NCBI GenBank assembly: GCA_016280845.1
Contig: JAEEHO010000190.1
Coordinates: 1-35,369, forward strand
DNA length: 35,369 nt
Reading direction: 5' to 3'
Source: Paludibacteraceae bacterium
GTDB taxonomy: Bacteria; Bacteroidota; Bacteroidia; Bacteroidales; Paludibacteraceae
In this document: piece after piece, positions 33,472-35,369 of the stretch
Numbering within the stretch: the first letter of the stretch is position 1
How the letters are laid out: each line of letters begins with the position of its first letter
The notes under the pieces: model-generated
Database searches by the model: none
What the model was told of the DNA's origin: nothing
What the model saw: the letters and a program-made list of their open reading frames with translations, nothing else
Translations under genes and position numbers: made by a program

Positions 33472-34059
33472 TTATCCCTCCTTTAACTTATTTTCTTTCT
33501 GCCACTCTTCGATGCGCTTGGCAAATATCTCGGAATCGTTTGTGTCACGGCTTCTTTGTAGCTCTTTCAGCGCTTCCATCACTTTCGGAAGCTCGGCCAT
33601 CGCCTCTTTCGACATCTGCTGTTGACGAATGACCGCGTCGTTCTGCACGTCGAGCATTGCTTTGATTTCAGCCGAAAACGCTTTTTCCAGTTGGAAGTAG
33701 TCTCCCATCAGGTCGTAGGCGGCATCTCGTACCGCTTCGTCTTTGTCGCGCTTGAACCGCTCGATTTGCATGATGACGTGGCTGTCGCCGAATCGGTCGT
33801 AGTCTTTCTCGTTCATCAGCATCTCGTCGCCGTTATCCGCCTCATACGGCAGCTTGAGCATCCGTGCAAGCGCCGCCATCAGATACCGCGCCTTGATGCC
33901 GTAGTTCTCCTTCCACATCGGCGGCATAGCCTCTCCGCCGCTTGTGATAGAGAGCCGGTCGAAGCACCGATCCGCCCGGTTCAGGAGTTCCGTCTTTTCC
34001 GCCAGAGTCATATACGTGCTTGCGGCAAGAATCTGTTCTCTTGTGATCCTGATTTCCAT
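33472..34059 (-). CDS. Hypothetical structural-module protein
   Basis: ORF; start within an inverted repeat. Confidence 0.6.
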   Translation of the reverse strand: MEIRITREQILAASTYMTLAEKTELLNRADRCFDRLSITSGGEAMPPMWKENYGIKARYLMAALARMLKLPYEADNGDEMLMNEKDYDRFGDSHVIMQIERFKRDKDEAVRDAAYDLMGDYFQLEKAFSAEIKAMLDVQNDAVIRQQQMSKEAMAELPKVMEALKELQRSRDTNDSEIFAKRIEEWQKENKLKEG

Positions 34060-34098
34060 TGTGTCTTCTCCTTTTTACAATGGTGTTTTGCCCAAGAT

Positions 34099-35136
34099 TT
34101 ACTTTTTATTCAACTTGGACACTTTTTTGAGCCAGTCCTCTATGGTGATTGCCTCCATCATCATGCCTTCTCCGACGACTCTGCCACGCACCTGATTGGA
34201 GAGCATCATCTTGTCGTTCTGCGGCATACCCTTCCAAAGTCCCTTGTACTTCTTGAAGTATGTGGAGAACCGTGCCTCGGTCGCGTCGCGGTAAGCCTTG
34301 TTCTTCTGGTTGATCCATTCAGGCTTGTTCATCGTGTAGTACGCGTCGAAGATCATAAAGCAGGCGTAGAACGTCGCCTTGTCCTGCTTGCCTCGCCGCA
34401 GGAACTCGCCGATGAGCGCGTCGCTGGAATCCAGCATGTTGTTGTACGTCTTGAGGATGTACTTCGGGTCGTGGCGGCATACGGAATCGTCGCGCCAGCG
34501 CCAGAGATAAAACGGTGTCTGGCAGTATTTCACGTTGTCGCTCAGGTTTTGGCACTGGATGTTGAAATAGCTGTCTTCGTGAATTGTGAGCTTTTCGTTC
34601 CAACGGATTCCCTCGTCAATAAGGTACTGCCGTCTATGTACTTTCCCGTGGACAAACGTGCTGTCCATCTGATGCGTAATATAAATGGTGTCGCCCTTTT
34701 TGCCAGCCGCCTGGACAATGTTCCCCATTTGGTCTTTCTGCTCTGGGATATCCTGGGACAAACGCGTTTCCTCTGTAAAAACAGAGATAAGCGAGTCGAA
34801 TCCTCCGTTTTCAATTTCGCGGAATATAATCCAAAGCCCGCAGGCGTTGTAAAACATATCGTCGGCATCGCAAAACATCACATAGTCCGCTGTAGAGTGT
34901 TCAAAGCAAGCGTTGCGAGTGCCGCTCACGCCTCTGTGCGGCTCCTTGAAATACTGAATGTCAAACGGATATCCGCGCAAAAAATCATCTGAAAGAAACA
35001 CGTCGCTTCCGTCGTTACAGATGATGACGCCAATATCGCGCATATTGATGCTTTGCTGAATGGCGATAGAGTCAAGCAGCGGCTTGACAATTTTGTCGGT
35101 TTCCTTGTACTGAGGGACAAGAATTTGAAGCTTCAT
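34099..35136 (-). CDS. GT-A fold, family 2-like glycosyltransferase
   Basis: MKLQILVPQYKETDKIVKPLLDSI...VIICNDGSD...GVSGTRNACFEHSTADYVMFCDADDMF (DxD-like); start preceded by GGAGG. Confidence 0.88.
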   Translation of the reverse strand: MKLQILVPQYKETDKIVKPLLDSIAIQQSINMRDIGVIICNDGSDVFLSDDFLRGYPFDIQYFKEPHRGVSGTRNACFEHSTADYVMFCDADDMFYNACGLWIIFREIENGGFDSLISVFTEETRLSQDIPEQKDQMGNIVQAAGKKGDTIYITHQMDSTFVHGKVHRRQYLIDEGIRWNEKLTIHEDSYFNIQCQNLSDNVKYCQTPFYLWRWRDDSVCRHDPKYILKTYNNMLDSSDALIGEFLRRGKQDKATFYACFMIFDAYYTMNKPEWINQKNKAYRDATEARFSTYFKKYKGLWKGMPQNDKMMLSNQVRGRVVGEGMMMEAITIEDWLKKVSKLNKK

Positions 35137-35143
35137 AAAAATT

Positions 35144-35234
35144 ACCTCCATAATGGCATTTTTATATTGGAAGCGGCTTGCGTTATGGCGCATTACTCGC
35201 TCAGTGGCGACCTGAGCGCTCCCCGCGCTTCCAA
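35144..35234 (-). promoter_or_regulatory. Candidate three-way-junction leader with SD-overlapping pseudoknot
   Basis: P1 35167-35175/35226-35234 (9 bp); P2 35198-35204/35212-35218 (7 bp); P3 35179-35182/35189-35192 (4 bp); P3 loop 35183-35188 complementary to 35148-35153, which overlaps the SD (35145-35149). Confidence 0.6.
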
Positions 35235-35239
35235 GCTGT

Positions 35240-35368
35240 TCAGATTGCTGTGATTCTGCTGGAAAATAACGACCATTTGGCAGCTGTTTTATAGCTTTCA
35301 ACGAGCGAAGCGGGAACGTAAATGCTCCCATACATCCCAGCTGTTGTGCTGTACCCGGCGATTGGCGT
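35240..35368 (-). CDS. C-terminal fragment of an upstream structural protein (truncated by the window edge)
   Basis: Open frame ...TPIAGYSTTAGMYGSIYVPASLVESYKTAAKWSLFSSRITAI*. The VPASLV..YK.A..WS motif is typical of C-termini of phage/surface proteins. No start in the window, so absent from the track. Confidence 0.65.
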   Translation of the reverse strand, partial: TPIAGYSTTAGMYGSIYVPASLVESYKTAAKWSLFSSRITAI

Positions 35369-35369
35369 A

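Noticed and set aside
33622-34992. 456-aa + strand ORF
   Set aside because: Antisense to the glycosyltransferase and its neighbour; no homology-like motifs. The sense-strand genes have SDs and recognisable domains.
35136-35331. N-terminal extension of the glycosyltransferase ORF to 35331
   Set aside because: GT2 proteins start close to the MKLQILVPQYK strand. An SD precedes 35136, and the extension overlaps both the upstream gene end (35240) and the structured leader.
1-35369. CRISPR array, rRNA, tRNA, IS element or diversity-generating retroelement
   Set aside because: None seen by reading: no regularly spaced repeats, no transposase or reverse transcriptase ORF, no TR/VR pair recognised. 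A computational scan would be more sensitive.

Overview
The window is part of a dsDNA tailed-phage (siphovirus-like) genome or prophage with two convergent modules. Positions ~1-13.98 kb (+ strand) are a dense accessory/early region of small genes. Recognisable products are a DUF932 protein, DUF6291-like, ASCH-like and DUF551-like proteins, an AP2/HNH homing endonuclease, a cysteine desulfurase-like PLP enzyme, a tyrosine recombinase and a ThyX-like protein. Positions ~35.37-14.03 kb (- strand) are a late tail/lysis module: a truncated structural gene, a GT2 glycosyltransferase, tail genes, an Ig-bearing major-tail-like protein, a 2316-aa tape measure, Ig-rich tail proteins, a 7-bladed Kelch-like protein, XkdX, XhlA/holins and a CHAP endolysin. 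The two modules meet at a strong hairpin/T-tract terminator at ~14.0 kb. The most unusual item is an apparently undescribed compact ncRNA in the 325-bp gap at 5042-5366. It has a near-consensus sigma70 promoter (TTGCAA-17-TATACT with extended -10), five hairpins and an intrinsic terminator. Two pairs of its loops are perfectly complementary (9 nt/9 nt and 6-7 nt) and cross in sequence order, which predicts a double kissing-loop fold. Two further structured leaders lie in the late operon: a three-way junction with a possible Shine-Dalgarno-masking pseudoknot upstream of the glycosyltransferase, and tandem perfect 10-bp hairpins with complementary loops downstream of the major tail gene. All folds were derived by hand. 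No database or folding software was used.
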